Positions 17,802 through 26,943 of a stretch of DNA of 64,000 nt are shown here, in pieces (within the stretch, counting starts at the first letter, position 1; every line of letters starts with the position of its first letter). Where the stretch lies: NCBI RefSeq assembly GCF_028309625.1, contig NZ_JAQMHR010000003.1, positions 310,001 through 374,000 on the forward strand, written 5' to 3'. A program made the translations under genes and the position numbers. Origin of the DNA: Trichococcus sp. K1Tr. GTDB taxonomy: Bacteria; Bacillota; Bacilli; Lactobacillales; Aerococcaceae. The notes below the pieces were generated by a model. The model was not told where the DNA came from and did not search any database. It worked only from the letters and a program-made list of their open reading frames with translations.

Positions 17802-18677
17802 ATGAACATAAAAAACAAAAGCTTGCTGAAAACTGCCGTTTTGGCGGGCGCGGCGGCCTATCTGCATCTCCAAAACACATGGATCCAGAAGACCGAGTAC
17901 ACAATTCCGGTAAAGAACCTTGCGCCGGAAAACGAAGGGCTGAAGATCGTTCAGATTTCTGATCTCCATCTGCCGAAAGAGAAAATCGATCTGAATAAGC
18001 TTATCGACATGACCAAAGAAGCGGAACCGGACTTCATCTTTCTGACCGGCGACCAGATTCAAGGGGATCATCCTTTTGATCCCTCGGTGGCGGAAAAACT
18101 GTTCCGGAAATTGGCGGCGATTGCACCGACCTATGCCATCAACGGTAACCATGACCGCCACTCTCCGATGTTCCACATTGCGTTGGATCTGTACAAGAAA
18201 ACAGGGATCCGATTTTTGGACGATGAAGCAATCAGCGTCCTGGCAAAAGGCAGAAAGCCTGTCGTCATAATGGGTCTGAGCGACAAAAGCGCAGCCATCC
18301 AGAAAATCACGAAGGATTTCCTGAAAAAAATCAAGCTCCGCAAAGATTGGCAAGGCCAGACGCGCCTTTTGCTGGCGCACCGGCCTGAACATTTCCTGAA
18401 ATACCATATCAATCCAGAGAAATCAGCTGACATCACATTTGCCGGCCATGCGCACGGCGGTCAAATCCGCATCCCTAGACTGGGCGGACTCTATGCACCA
18501 GGACAAGGCCGGATGCCGCAACATACCGAAGGGGTCTATCTGTTGCCGACAGATCAGGAAAAGAAACTAGTCGTCAGCCGAGGTCTCGGCGGATCCTCAT
18601 TCCCGTTCCGCATCAACAACCGACCGGAAATGGTCATCGTGACCTTGACGAGCGGCTCAGTTTCCGAAAAGCTGTAG
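17802..18677 (+). CDS. Membrane-anchored metallophosphoesterase (YkuE-like)
   Basis: 291 residues. A hydrophobic N-terminal segment (residues 8-24) anchors it outside. Calcineurin-like metal motifs are complete: ISDLHLP, TGDQIQG, NGNHDR, LLAHRPE and GHAHGG. In this family the enzymes hydrolyse phosphate esters, some acting on lipid or UDP-sugar substrates at the membrane. The ATG at 17802 is eight bases after AAGGA; an in-frame ATG at 17793 overlaps that site. Single gene, substrate unknown. Confidence 0.85.
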   Translation: MNIKNKSLLKTAVLAGAAAYLHLQNTWIQKTEYTIPVKNLAPENEGLKIVQISDLHLPKEKIDLNKLIDMTKEAEPDFIFLTGDQIQGDHPFDPSVAEKLFRKLAAIAPTYAINGNHDRHSPMFHIALDLYKKTGIRFLDDEAISVLAKGRKPVVIMGLSDKSAAIQKITKDFLKKIKLRKDWQGQTRLLLAHRPEHFLKYHINPEKSADITFAGHAHGGQIRIPRLGGLYAPGQGRMPQHTEGVYLLPTDQEKKLVVSRGLGGSSFPFRINNRPEMVIVTLTSGSVSEKL

Positions 18678-18815
18678 GCGCGTGCTCTGATTACGCCTAG
18701 ACGGTGTTGGAAGAGCTTTCCCCCCAGTTTGTTATGTAAGCGCATTAATAATTTTTGTATTTCTGACTGAATTGCGTTACACTTAAGGTAATAAGTAGAA
18801 GGAGTGTGGGTTATC

Positions 18816-19694
18816 ATGGTGAAGAGCTTAATGGACAGAATGCCTTTGAATGATGGTTTTACAATCCCCGGTATCGGATACGGCACTTGGAATGTGAGCG
18901 ATGATGAAGCGGAAGAATTGGTCTTCATGGCCATCATGCGCGGGTACCGCCTAATCGACACAGCCAGCATGTATGGAAATGAAGCCGGCGTAGGCCGCGG
19001 TATCCAAAAAGCAATCAATGGCGGCATTTCCAGAGATGACATTTTCGTCGTCACTAAAATCTGGAAAGACGACATGGGTTTTGAGAAAGCAACGGACGCT
19101 ATTCGAGCCAGCTATGACCGTCTCGGACTGAAATACATCGACCTGTTCCTGATCCATTCGCCTAGCGAAAGCGACGATGTCAACGCAGAAACGTGGAAAG
19201 CGTTGGAAGATGCCACAGACTCCGGAATCGTCCGCAGTATCGGTGTTTCCAACTTCATGCGCGGCGATCTGACGCAGTTACTGGAAAATTGTCGGATCAA
19301 ACCAGCAGTAAACCAACTCGAAATCAACCCGTACAACAATATGGAAGTCGTAGATGACTTCTGCTACGACAACAATATCGTGACCATGGCTTACAGCCCA
19401 TTGGCAAAAGGTCGGATCATCTCGGAAAGCAAAGTCATCAAGATCGGCGAAAAATATGGCAAGACACCGGTTCAGATCGCATTGAAGTGGTGCGTGCAAC
19501 GTGACCTCATTCCGATTCCGAAAACGAAGGATGCCGATCGCATGAAAGAAAATCTCGACATCTTCGATTTCACATTGACCGATCAGGAATTGGAAATGAT
19601 CACGCGTATCCAAAAACCCACTAATTTCGAAAAAGGCCACCAAGATCATAACTTGGGCAAACGCATCGGGTTCGATACGCATAAGACAGTCTAA
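18816..19694 (+). CDS. Aldo/keto reductase
   Basis: 292 residues, (beta/alpha)8 NAD(P)H oxidoreductase. The catalytic tetrad is visible: Asp and Tyr in 'LIDTASMYGNE', Lys in 'VVTKIWKDD' and His in 'LFLIHSPS'. The cofactor motif 'IPIPKTKDADRMKENLD' is near the C-terminus. It reduces aldehydes or ketones to alcohols; the natural substrate cannot be told. The start is the ATG after AAGGAG. A weak CcpA-like TGTAAGCGCATTAA lies upstream at about 18736. Confidence 0.87.
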   Translation: MVKSLMDRMPLNDGFTIPGIGYGTWNVSDDEAEELVFMAIMRGYRLIDTASMYGNEAGVGRGIQKAINGGISRDDIFVVTKIWKDDMGFEKATDAIRASYDRLGLKYIDLFLIHSPSESDDVNAETWKALEDATDSGIVRSIGVSNFMRGDLTQLLENCRIKPAVNQLEINPYNNMEVVDDFCYDNNIVTMAYSPLAKGRIISESKVIKIGEKYGKTPVQIALKWCVQRDLIPIPKTKDADRMKENLDIFDFTLTDQELEMITRIQKPTNFEKGHQDHNLGKRIGFDTHKTV

Positions 19695-19706
19695 AGAAAA
19701 TGATAG

Positions 19707-19737
19707 AGCTGGGGACTTTCGGGTCCTTGGCTTTTTT
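19707..19737 (+). terminator. Terminator after the aldo/keto reductase
   Basis: AGCTGGGGAC and GTCCTTGGCT pair with some G-U pairs around a 5-nt loop, followed by six T. Confidence 0.6.
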
Positions 19738-19774
19738 AAGGTTTCCATCATCAAATGAGTGAGGGAAGTGCACG

Positions 19775-20491
19775 ATGGAACGATTATACAAGAAGAATGA
19801 ATTGTTTTTTGCCTTGATGTGGATTGCTGTCTATGTCATCGGCATCAGCACCGCCGATGGGCTGTCCGAAGAAATCGGGATCCTGAAAGTGATCACTTTG
19901 CCAGTGGCGCTAGTGTTAAGTTTCTTTCTTTACGGATGGATCCGGAAGAACAAGCTGCAACAGTACTACGGGCTCCGGCCGGTTGCATCCACCGATTACC
20001 GCAAGTATCTGTATTTTTTGCCGCTGATTGTCCTGTCGACGGCCAATCTTTGGAACGGTGTCGTCTTTGAGCAGTCTTTTCTGGATTCGGTCCTGTTCAT
20101 CATCTGCATGCTATTCATCGGATTCCTTGAGGAAGTCATCTTCAGAGGTTTCCTGTTCAAAGCTTTATCCAGGAAAAGTGTCCGCTCGGCAATGCTCATC
20201 TCCAGCGTCACATTCGGGATGGGCCACATCGTGAACCTGCTGAACGGGGCGGATTTTCTTCCGACGCTGCTGCAGATCGGTTACGCGACCGCGATCGGGT
20301 TCCTGTTTACGGTGTTGTTCATGAAAACGAAAAGCTTGTGGCCGGGCATCCTTGCGCATGCGGTCATCAATGCGACGAGCCTTTTTGCAGTGGAAGGTGA
20401 TGGATCTGTCCAGCTCATCAGCAGCCTCGTGATGGTGGTTCTTTCAGTGGGCTATGCGCTTTATCTTTTAATGTTCCTTCCTGAAAAATGA
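19775..20491 (+). CDS. CPBP-family intramembrane metalloprotease
   Basis: 238 residues with about seven to eight membrane segments. The CPBP/Abi motifs are in order: EEVIFRG (two Glu and an Arg), 'FGMGHIVNL' (His) and 'AHAVIN' (His). These residues form the intramembrane active site in Rce1-type proteases. Members process prenylated or peptide substrates or give bacteriocin self-immunity; no bacteriocin gene is nearby, so its role is open. Confidence 0.83.
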   Translation: MERLYKKNELFFALMWIAVYVIGISTADGLSEEIGILKVITLPVALVLSFFLYGWIRKNKLQQYYGLRPVASTDYRKYLYFLPLIVLSTANLWNGVVFEQSFLDSVLFIICMLFIGFLEEVIFRGFLFKALSRKSVRSAMLISSVTFGMGHIVNLLNGADFLPTLLQIGYATAIGFLFTVLFMKTKSLWPGILAHAVINATSLFAVEGDGSVQLISSLVMVVLSVGYALYLLMFLPEK

Positions 20492-20529
20492 TATAATGGC
20501 TGTAAATATGCAGAACAAGGATGGATAAG

Positions 20530-21231
20530 ATGAATTTTTATTATGACGAAGAAGCGATCCGCTATCTGAAGGCAAAGGATCCAATCTTGGCGGACATCAT
20601 CGACCGGATTGGACCGATTGAGCGGCCGATTGATGCGGATCTCTTTTCGGCGCTCATCAACAATATCGTCGGCCAGCAGATTTCGATGAAGGCCCAGGAG
20701 ACCGTCTGGAAAAGGATGCTTGCCGCTTTCGGAGCGATCACGCCGGAGAATCTTTGCCGAGCGAGCGTCGAAGAAATCCAGCAGTGCGGTTTGTCGACCC
20801 GCAAAGCGACCTATATCCGTGAAGCGGCCGAAAAAGTCCTTTCCGGCGAATGCGATCTGGAGGCGCTGGAGGTCATGAGCGACGAAGCGGTCATCGCCGA
20901 ACTCTCGCAGCTGCGCGGCATCGGCAAATGGACAGCCGAGATGCTGCTGATCTTTTCAATGGGCCGTCAGGACGTGCTGAGTTGGGACGACCTCGCCATC
21001 CATCGCGGACTGCGGATGGTGTACCATCACCGCAAAATAACAAAGCAGCTTTTCCAGAAATACAAACGGCGTTACGCGCCATACGGTTCGATTGCGAGCC
21101 TCTATCTGTGGGAAGTGTCCGTCGGCGTCCTGCCGGATCTGAAGGACTATGCGCCGCTGACGGAAGCCGAAAAGAAGAAACGCCAAAAGCAGCGCCAAGA
21201 GCTGAAACGGGCGGGAAAGCAACTCCTGTAA
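20530..21231 (+). CDS. DNA-3-methyladenine glycosylase (HhH-GPD family)
   Basis: 233 residues. The helix-hairpin-helix 'LSQLRGIGKWTAEMLLIFS' is followed by the catalytic Asp region 'LSWDDLAIHRGLR', the GPD signature of AlkA-type glycosylases. It removes alkylated bases from DNA, starting base excision repair. No iron-sulfur Cys cluster is present. The start at 20530 has AAGGA nine bases upstream; the ATG at 20521 touches that site. A basic C-terminal tail (KKKRQKQRQELKRAGKQ) probably binds DNA. Confidence 0.87.
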   Translation: MNFYYDEEAIRYLKAKDPILADIIDRIGPIERPIDADLFSALINNIVGQQISMKAQETVWKRMLAAFGAITPENLCRASVEEIQQCGLSTRKATYIREAAEKVLSGECDLEALEVMSDEAVIAELSQLRGIGKWTAEMLLIFSMGRQDVLSWDDLAIHRGLRMVYHHRKITKQLFQKYKRRYAPYGSIASLYLWEVSVGVLPDLKDYAPLTEAEKKKRQKQRQELKRAGKQLL

Positions 21232-21241
21232 TGTATAACGC

Positions 21242-21275
21242 AAGCATCCCATCATTTGTATCGGGATGCTTTTTT
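21242..21275 (+). terminator. Terminator after the DNA glycosylase
   Basis: AAGCATCCC...GGGATGCTT stem followed by a T run. Confidence 0.85.
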
Positions 21276-21444
21276 GATTCTGTTGCAAAGGGGATGCTTT
21301 AACCGGGCACCAGCCCAAATCATGCCTACAAAAATCATTCATTTTGCATCTCAAAAAAATGGTATCACTAAGCAATCCACTCTGGATTAGTGTAGAATAG
21401 GAATAGAATGTTCAAAAGAAAACAGTGAGTGAGGGGATTAAGCC

Positions 21445-22452
21445 ATGATCAGATTAGGCATCATCGGAACGAGCAGCATCGCGCATGAATTCGCCACAGC
21501 GGCAAAAGCATCCGGACAATTCGAAATAAAAGCGGTCTACAGCCGCACCCAGTTCAACGCCCAGAGTTTCGGGGAAGGCTACGGCGCGGACCTGTTCGTC
21601 ACGGAGTTGGACAAATTCACAGCCTTGGAGGAAGTGGACGCCATCTACATCGCATCGCCGAACAGCCTCCATTTTGAGCAAGCCATGTCGGCCATCGCGA
21701 ACGGCAAGCATCTCATCGTAGAGAAGCCAATCTTCTCGAACACGAAGGAATGGGAGGCTGCCTTCGCCGCAGCGAAAGCCAACAATGTTTTCCTGTTTGA
21801 AGCAGCCCGCCACCTGCATGAACCGAACTTCGCGCTAGTCAAGAACGAGATCGCCAAATTGGGCGAAATCGACGGCGCCAGCTTCACTTATGCCAAATAT
21901 TCTTCCCGCTACGACCAAGTCTTGGCCGGCGAGGAACCGAACATTTTCTCGCTGGATTTTTCCGGTGGGGCGCTCTCCGATTTGGGCGTATACTTGCTTT
22001 ATGCTGCCATCGCATGGTTCGGAGTGCCCGAGGAAGTCGATTATGCCGCCAAGAAAATCCAGACGGGCGTAGATGGAGCCGGCACAATGCTTCTGACATA
22101 TCCGTATTTCACAGTCAGCCTGCACACGTCGAAAATCTACAATTCTTTCGCTGATTCGGAAATCTACAGCGGTAAAAAAACGTTGATTCTCGATGGCGTC
22201 AATTTGATCCAATCCGTCGAACTGGTAGACGGCGAGACCGAGGAACGTTATCAATTAGCCGAAAAAGCGTCCGGACATTTCATGGATGACGAGGTCCGTG
22301 CATTCGCGGGCGTCTTGAATGATCCGGAAAATCCTGATACTATAGAAGACTATGAACGTTGGACGCAGATCAGCCGAGACGTCAACCGGACAATGGAAGC
22401 TTTGCGCAAAAAAGCGGGCATCGTTTATCCAGCGGATTTAGATGAGGCGTAG
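21445..22452 (+). CDS. Gfo/Idh/MocA-family NAD(P)-dependent oxidoreductase
   Basis: 335 residues. A Rossmann domain starts at 'RLGIIGTSSIAHEFATAAK', and the EKP motif of the family is in 'HLIVEKPIFSNTKEW'. A C-terminal alpha/beta substrate domain follows. Members oxidise or reduce sugars, inositols or related cyclic compounds. It stands alone between a terminator and the helicase gene, so the substrate is unknown. GAGGGG precedes the ATG. Confidence 0.85.
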   Translation: MIRLGIIGTSSIAHEFATAAKASGQFEIKAVYSRTQFNAQSFGEGYGADLFVTELDKFTALEEVDAIYIASPNSLHFEQAMSAIANGKHLIVEKPIFSNTKEWEAAFAAAKANNVFLFEAARHLHEPNFALVKNEIAKLGEIDGASFTYAKYSSRYDQVLAGEEPNIFSLDFSGGALSDLGVYLLYAAIAWFGVPEEVDYAAKKIQTGVDGAGTMLLTYPYFTVSLHTSKIYNSFADSEIYSGKKTLILDGVNLIQSVELVDGETEERYQLAEKASGHFMDDEVRAFAGVLNDPENPDTIEDYERWTQISRDVNRTMEALRKKAGIVYPADLDEA

Positions 22453-22527
22453 GTCAGCCGGATGCTTCCGCGCGAGGCTTGCACCGCAGCTTAATAACAA
22501 GCTGCACTATAAGAAATGAGGAAATAA

Positions 22528-23853
22528 ATGATGATGATGGAAGAAATGGCAATGCCATTCGAGAAATACTGGAACGAGATGAGTTTTCAGCTGCCGACGC
22601 CGATCCAAGAAAATGTCTTCAAGCCGTTGATGGAAGGCAAAGATGTCGTTGGTCTATCGCCGACAGGTACCGGTAAAACCTTGGCTTATGCCATCCCGTT
22701 GCTGCAAAAAACGGATGCCAACAAGGAATTGCAATTATTGGTGCTCGTGCCTTCGCAGGAATTGGCGCACCAAGTAGGGCACGTTTTGGCGGAATGGGGT
22801 TCCCTGAAGGACTTGACCGCGCAAGTGATCATCGGGGGCGCTAACGTGGGCCGTCAGATCGACAAGCTGAAGGAAAAGCCGGAAATCGTGGTCGGAACAC
22901 CGGGACGATTGCTGGAATTGGCCAACCAGAAAAAACTCAGACTGCACAACATCAAGACGGTCATCTTGGATGAAGCCGACTACTTGATGCAGGAAGAGCA
23001 TCTGAGTGCTTTGCGCGAATTGATCAAAAAAATGCCGGGCGCCCGCCAGATGGGTTTCTTCTCGGCTACGAACAGCGAAAACCTGAAGGATATCCAGAAA
23101 TGGTTCAACACGGAGCCGCTTTGGTTCGACACGACTAAGGAAGGCCAGTTCATGGACCAGACTGTCCATGGCTTCATCGAGGCGCCGACGCGGAAGCGTG
23201 CGGAAATGCTGCGCCGTTTGGGCAACTTGGAAGGCATGCAGGCGCTCGTTTTCGTGAATTCTACGCAGGAGCTTGATTATTTGGCGGGAAAACTGCAGTT
23301 CGAGGGCATCAATGTCCGCATGCTGCACAGCGATTACGGCAAGGCGCAGCGTAAGAGCGCCATGGAGGAATTCCGCAAAGGCAACGCGACGTTCCTGCTG
23401 ACGACGGATGTTTCCGCCCGCGGGATCGACATCCAGGATCTGCCTTACGTCATCCATTACGATCTGCCGCTTTCGAAGGAAACCTACCTGCACCGATCCG
23501 GACGTACGGGCCGGATGGGCAAAAAAGGGATTGTGCTGTCCTTGGTGAATGACCGCAACAGTCGCGATATCAAACGCTTCGCGCCGCATCCGGATGAAGT
23601 GAAAGAATTCTTCATCTACGGAGGCGAGCTCGTCAACGAACTGCCGAGCCGGGAAGACCGTGACGCAATCCGCGATGCGCAGAAACCGGCCGCAGCCAAA
23701 GCAGCCAAAATCCAGAAAAAAGCTGCCTTGAAAGAGGAAGAAGCGTCCCCGCAGGCGCCAGCCAAGAAAATCAAAAAGAAAAAAATCCGCACCAAGACGC
23801 TGAAAAACAAAGGCGCGCGCCGCAAGCCAACAGAACAAAAGCCATCTGAATAA
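22528..23853 (+). CDS. DEAD-box RNA helicase
   Basis: 441 residues. Q motif 'TPIQENV', motif I SPTGTGKT, Ia PSQELA, Ib GTPGRL, II DEAD, III SAT, and motif VI HRSGRTGRMG are all present. The C-terminal tail from about residue 385 is Lys-rich (KKIKKKKIRTKTLKNKG), an RNA-binding extension like that of small cold-shock or ribosome-assembly helicases such as YfmL/CshB. Start chosen at the first ATG of a run, behind GAGG at 22517. Confidence 0.9.
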   Translation: MMMMEEMAMPFEKYWNEMSFQLPTPIQENVFKPLMEGKDVVGLSPTGTGKTLAYAIPLLQKTDANKELQLLVLVPSQELAHQVGHVLAEWGSLKDLTAQVIIGGANVGRQIDKLKEKPEIVVGTPGRLLELANQKKLRLHNIKTVILDEADYLMQEEHLSALRELIKKMPGARQMGFFSATNSENLKDIQKWFNTEPLWFDTTKEGQFMDQTVHGFIEAPTRKRAEMLRRLGNLEGMQALVFVNSTQELDYLAGKLQFEGINVRMLHSDYGKAQRKSAMEEFRKGNATFLLTTDVSARGIDIQDLPYVIHYDLPLSKETYLHRSGRTGRMGKKGIVLSLVNDRNSRDIKRFAPHPDEVKEFFIYGGELVNELPSREDRDAIRDAQKPAAAKAAKIQKKAALKEEEASPQAPAKKIKKKKIRTKTLKNKGARRKPTEQKPSE

Positions 23854-23864
23854 CTGAATTCCTT

Positions 23865-23935
23865 TCCGCATTCTGCCGGTAGGACAGCCCCAAACCGCCC
23901 TTGCGGAGGCTGTCCGCGGCGGCGTGCGGATTTTT
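23865..23935 (+). terminator. Compound terminator after the helicase gene
   Basis: Outer arms TCCGCA and TGCGGA enclose an inner stem GGACAGCC/GGCTGTCC and are followed by five T. Confidence 0.65.
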
Positions 23936-24109
23936 GCGTTCGATCGGAATGTGGGCCGGAACTCCGGCCAATCCCAACAGGCAGATTTCCTTCCCGGGTC
24001 CGTTGCGGCGAACCCCTCGCACCTGTATAATCAAAGACAGAGAACGAATATGTATACGGATACGGAACAAAGTCCGCTATGCAGCACAAGAAAGGGGTGC
24101 ATGCTAACT

Positions 24110-25090
24110 ATGGTCACCATCAATGACATCGCCAAAATGGCCGGTGTGGCGAAGAGCACCGTTTCCCGCTATCTGAACGGCGGGGCGGTCAGCGAAAAAA
24201 CAAAGGCGAAGCTGGATGAAATCGTTGCCGAGAACGACTATAAACCGAATAAATTTGCCCAAAGCCTGAAAGCGAAGCGTACGCACATGGTCGGGACGAT
24301 CATTCCGCGTCTGAATTCCTTTGCGACGAATGAAGCGTTGCGCGGCTTGGAGAACAGTCTGCGCCTTTCCAAAAACCAATTGTTGATCACGAATGCGGAT
24401 CAGAGCCGCGAGCGCGAAATTGAAGCCATCTCCACCTTGGCGAAGCAGCGCGTCGACGGCATCGTCTTCTTCGCGGCGGCCATCACGCCGGCTCATGTGA
24501 AGGCGTTCGAAGATGCTGATGTTCCCGTCGTCATCGTCGGGCAATCGCATCCCGATTTCCACTGCATCATCCATGATGACGAGAAGGCGGGACATTCGGT
24601 CGGCTCCTATGCGGTGGCGAACGGGCACAGGAACATCCTTGTCTTCGGGGTCGACGAATCCGATAAGGCGGTCGGGGTGACCCGGCGCAACGGCATCGAG
24701 CAGGCTTTCAAAGGCCACGACATCGACTATACCTTCGTCAAAACGAGCTTTGCCATGAAGGACGCCTACGAAAAGGCGCTGGAAATCCTGCCGCAATCAA
24801 AAGCGACCTTCGTGATCGGCGCGACCGACAATATCGCGATCGGGATCATGCGCGCGGCCCACGAACTGCAAATCGAAATACCGGATCAGCTTTCCTTGGC
24901 GGGTTTCGGGGGCTATGAAATCACCGAGGCGGTCTATCCGCGCATCACAACGGTCCATTATCCATTCATGGAATCCGGCGAATTGGCGGCCAAAATCCTG
25001 ATGGAACTGATCTTGAAAAAGGAAGTCGACCAGATCCAAACGCTGGATAACGAGCTGTTGATCCGGGAATCGACAATGAGAAAAGAATAG
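24110..25090 (+). CDS. LacI-family sugar regulator (ScrR/MsmR-like)
   Basis: 326 residues. The N-terminal helix-turn-helix 'INDIAKMAGVAKSTVSRYLN' is followed by a ligand-binding domain. The ATG at 24110 gives a typical LacI N-terminus; the ATG at 24101 lies within five bases of AAAGGGG, and the far upstream frame start at 23924 lies in the helicase terminator. No sugar genes adjoin it. The two PTS promoters at 31.2 and 38.7 kb carry GGAACCGGTTCC palindromes that need a LacI-type repressor, so it is a candidate for acting on them; this is inference. Confidence 0.83.
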   Translation: MVTINDIAKMAGVAKSTVSRYLNGGAVSEKTKAKLDEIVAENDYKPNKFAQSLKAKRTHMVGTIIPRLNSFATNEALRGLENSLRLSKNQLLITNADQSREREIEAISTLAKQRVDGIVFFAAAITPAHVKAFEDADVPVVIVGQSHPDFHCIIHDDEKAGHSVGSYAVANGHRNILVFGVDESDKAVGVTRRNGIEQAFKGHDIDYTFVKTSFAMKDAYEKALEILPQSKATFVIGATDNIAIGIMRAAHELQIEIPDQLSLAGFGGYEITEAVYPRITTVHYPFMESGELAAKILMELILKKEVDQIQTLDNELLIRESTMRKE

Positions 25091-25131
25091 CCCCAGCCTA
25101 TACGACTAGCAACTGATGGCAACAATTAAGA

Positions 25132-25167
25132 ACCCGCAAGCAAATTTTGCTTACGGGTCTTTTTTTG
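25132..25167 (+). terminator. Terminator after the second LacI gene
   Basis: ACCCG-CAAGCA and TGCTT-ACGGGT arms followed by seven T. Confidence 0.82.
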
Positions 25168-25285
25168 GTTCGTACGCTAAAAACAGAAAAAGTGCAAACC
25201 CGTGCAACCGCTCCAAAAACACCCAAATCGTCAGAGGAGTAAGTTTTCTCAGTGTTTTTCATTGTTACCCACAACATTTATACGG

Positions 25286-25314
25286 TTGACATAGTTTTCC
25301 GCCTATGTAATTAT
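25286..25314 (+). promoter_or_regulatory. Biotin operon promoter with an internal inverted repeat
   Basis: TTGACA (25286-25291), 17 bp, AATTAT (25309-25314). The inverted repeat ACATAG (25289-25294) and CTATGT (25303-25308) fills the spacer, which would let a repressor block the polymerase. It does not match the usual BirA TTAACC-type operator, so the regulator is uncertain. Confidence 0.6.
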
Positions 25315-25352
25315 TGATGCAAGTACAATATCAGAATGAATGGAGAATGATG

Positions 25353-25952
25353 ATGAGCGAAAAAGAGACTGTTTTATCCGTAAAAAATGAAGAGCGGGCC
25401 AACCGAAGATTGACCACAAAGGAGATGGTCCTGTGCGCCTTGTTCGCCGCGCTGATCGCGGTCGGGGCTTTTATCCGCGTGCCGGTGCCGGTTGTGCCAT
25501 TCACACTGCAATTCCTGTTCACGATGCTGGCAGGCGTGTTATTGGGCGGAAGGCTCGGGGCAACGAGCGTGTCGCTTTATTTGCTGATGGGGTTGGCCGG
25601 CTTGCCCGTGTTCGCTGAAGGCGGCGGCATCGGCTATATCCTGAAACCGAGCTTCGGCTACCTGATCGGCTTTTGCGTCGGCACCTATGTGACCGGCGTG
25701 ATCGCGCACAAGGTGGCGCAGCCGTCGTTCCAGCGGCTGCTGCTGGCCAGCTTGGCCGGTCTGGGCATCGTGTATGTGTTCGGGCTGATCTATTACTACC
25801 TCATCTGCAATTACGTCATCGGTGCCCCGATCGCGATGGGACCGCTGTTCCTGTACGGCTTCCTTTTGTCCGTGCCCGGCGACATCGCGCTCTGCTTACT
25901 GGGCGCATCACTCGGCAAACGGCTGATCCCGGTCATCAGAAAAGGGCTTTAG
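25353..25952 (+). CDS. bioY: Biotin ECF transporter substrate-binding subunit
   Basis: 199 residues with about six membrane segments and the BioY features 'PVPVVPFTLQFLFTMLAGVLLG' (split over two helices) and 'GGIGYILKPSFGYLIGF'. It is the S component of an energy-coupling factor importer and binds biotin at the membrane; the general EcfAA'T module must be encoded elsewhere. The last ATG of a run of three is chosen because GGAG lies seven bases upstream. First gene of a bioYBDA operon. Confidence 0.92.
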   Translation: MSEKETVLSVKNEERANRRLTTKEMVLCALFAALIAVGAFIRVPVPVVPFTLQFLFTMLAGVLLGGRLGATSVSLYLLMGLAGLPVFAEGGGIGYILKPSFGYLIGFCVGTYVTGVIAHKVAQPSFQRLLLASLAGLGIVYVFGLIYYYLICNYVIGAPIAMGPLFLYGFLLSVPGDIALCLLGASLGKRLIPVIRKGL

Positions 25953-25971
25953 GAAAGGAAGGACTACGAAA

Positions 25972-26943
25972 ATGACGACAATGGGAGCAATCAAAAACAA
26001 ACTGTATGCCGGTGGACGCCTCACAAAAGCGGAAGCACTGGAATTAATAGAAGTGCCGCTCGAAGAACTGTGCGCTGCCGCCAACGAGGTGCGCGCGCAT
26101 TTCTGCGGAAATGTGTTCGATGTCTGCACGATCATCAACGGCAAGAGCGGCAAATGCTCGGAAAACTGCAAGTTCTGCGCCCAATCCCGCTATTACCGCA
26201 CGAAAGTGGATGCCTACTCGCTCATCGGATCGGAAACGATCGTCGAACAAGCGAAATACAACGAAGAGCGCGGCGTGCTGCGTTATTCCATCGTGACCTC
26301 GGGCAGGGCCTTGTCCCCCAAGGAAGTGGACAGGGTCTGCGAAAGCCTGGAAGCAGTCCAAAAGGAATCCGACATCGCACTCTGCGGCTCGTTCGGGCTC
26401 TTGGAGGAACCGGAATTCGCCAAACTGAAGCAGGCCGGATTGACGCGCATCCACAACAACTTGGAAACTTCGCGGCGGAACTTCCCGAATGTCTGCACGA
26501 CCCATACTTACGACGACAAGATCGCCGCCATCCGCGCCGCGCAAAAGGCCGGCCTGACCGTCTGCAGCGGCGGCATCATCGGCTTGGGCGAAACGATGGA
26601 GGACCGCATCGATATGGTCATCGACCTGCGCGAAATGGACATCCGCTCGATACCCGTCAATTTGCTGAATCCCATCCCGGGCACGCCGTTCGAGGGAAAC
26701 GCAGTCGTCGGCGACGACGAGATGAGCCGCATCATCGCTATTTTCCGGATGCTGGCTCCCGATGCATACATCCGCTTGGCCGGTGGAAGGGGGCTGCTTG
26801 CGGATAAAGGCAGGCAGTGCTTCCTTTCCGGCGCCAATGCAGCCATTTCCGGCGATATGCTGACGACGGACGGCATCACGATCGAACAGGATATGCGCAT
26901 GCTGGGCGAACTCGGTTACGAGGTGGTCCTACGCGATGACTGA
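25972..26943 (+). CDS. bioB: Biotin synthase
   Basis: 323 residues, radical SAM enzyme. The [4Fe-4S] motif CSENCKFC gives Cys62, Cys66 and Cys69. Downstream 'HNNLETSRRNFPNVCTTHTYDD' contains residues that bind the [2Fe-2S] sulfur donor cluster. It inserts sulfur into dethiobiotin to make biotin. Start behind GGAAGGA, 20 bp after bioY. The 3' end overlaps bioD by eight bases. Confidence 0.95.
   Translation: MTTMGAIKNKLYAGGRLTKAEALELIEVPLEELCAAANEVRAHFCGNVFDVCTIINGKSGKCSENCKFCAQSRYYRTKVDAYSLIGSETIVEQAKYNEERGVLRYSIVTSGRALSPKEVDRVCESLEAVQKESDIALCGSFGLLEEPEFAKLKQAGLTRIHNNLETSRRNFPNVCTTHTYDDKIAAIRAAQKAGLTVCSGGIIGLGETMEDRIDMVIDLREMDIRSIPVNLLNPIPGTPFEGNAVVGDDEMSRIIAIFRMLAPDAYIRLAGGRGLLADKGRQCFLSGANAAISGDMLTTDGITIEQDMRMLGELGYEVVLRDD

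Noticed and set aside
18736-18749. CcpA (cre) site before the aldo/keto reductase
   Set aside because: TGTAAGCGCATTAA matches only the left half well; mentioned with the gene but not called as a feature.
22735-23871. 378-codon open frame on the minus strand
   Set aside because: Antisense to the DEAD-box helicase with all its motifs; low-complexity Phe/Leu/Arg translation.
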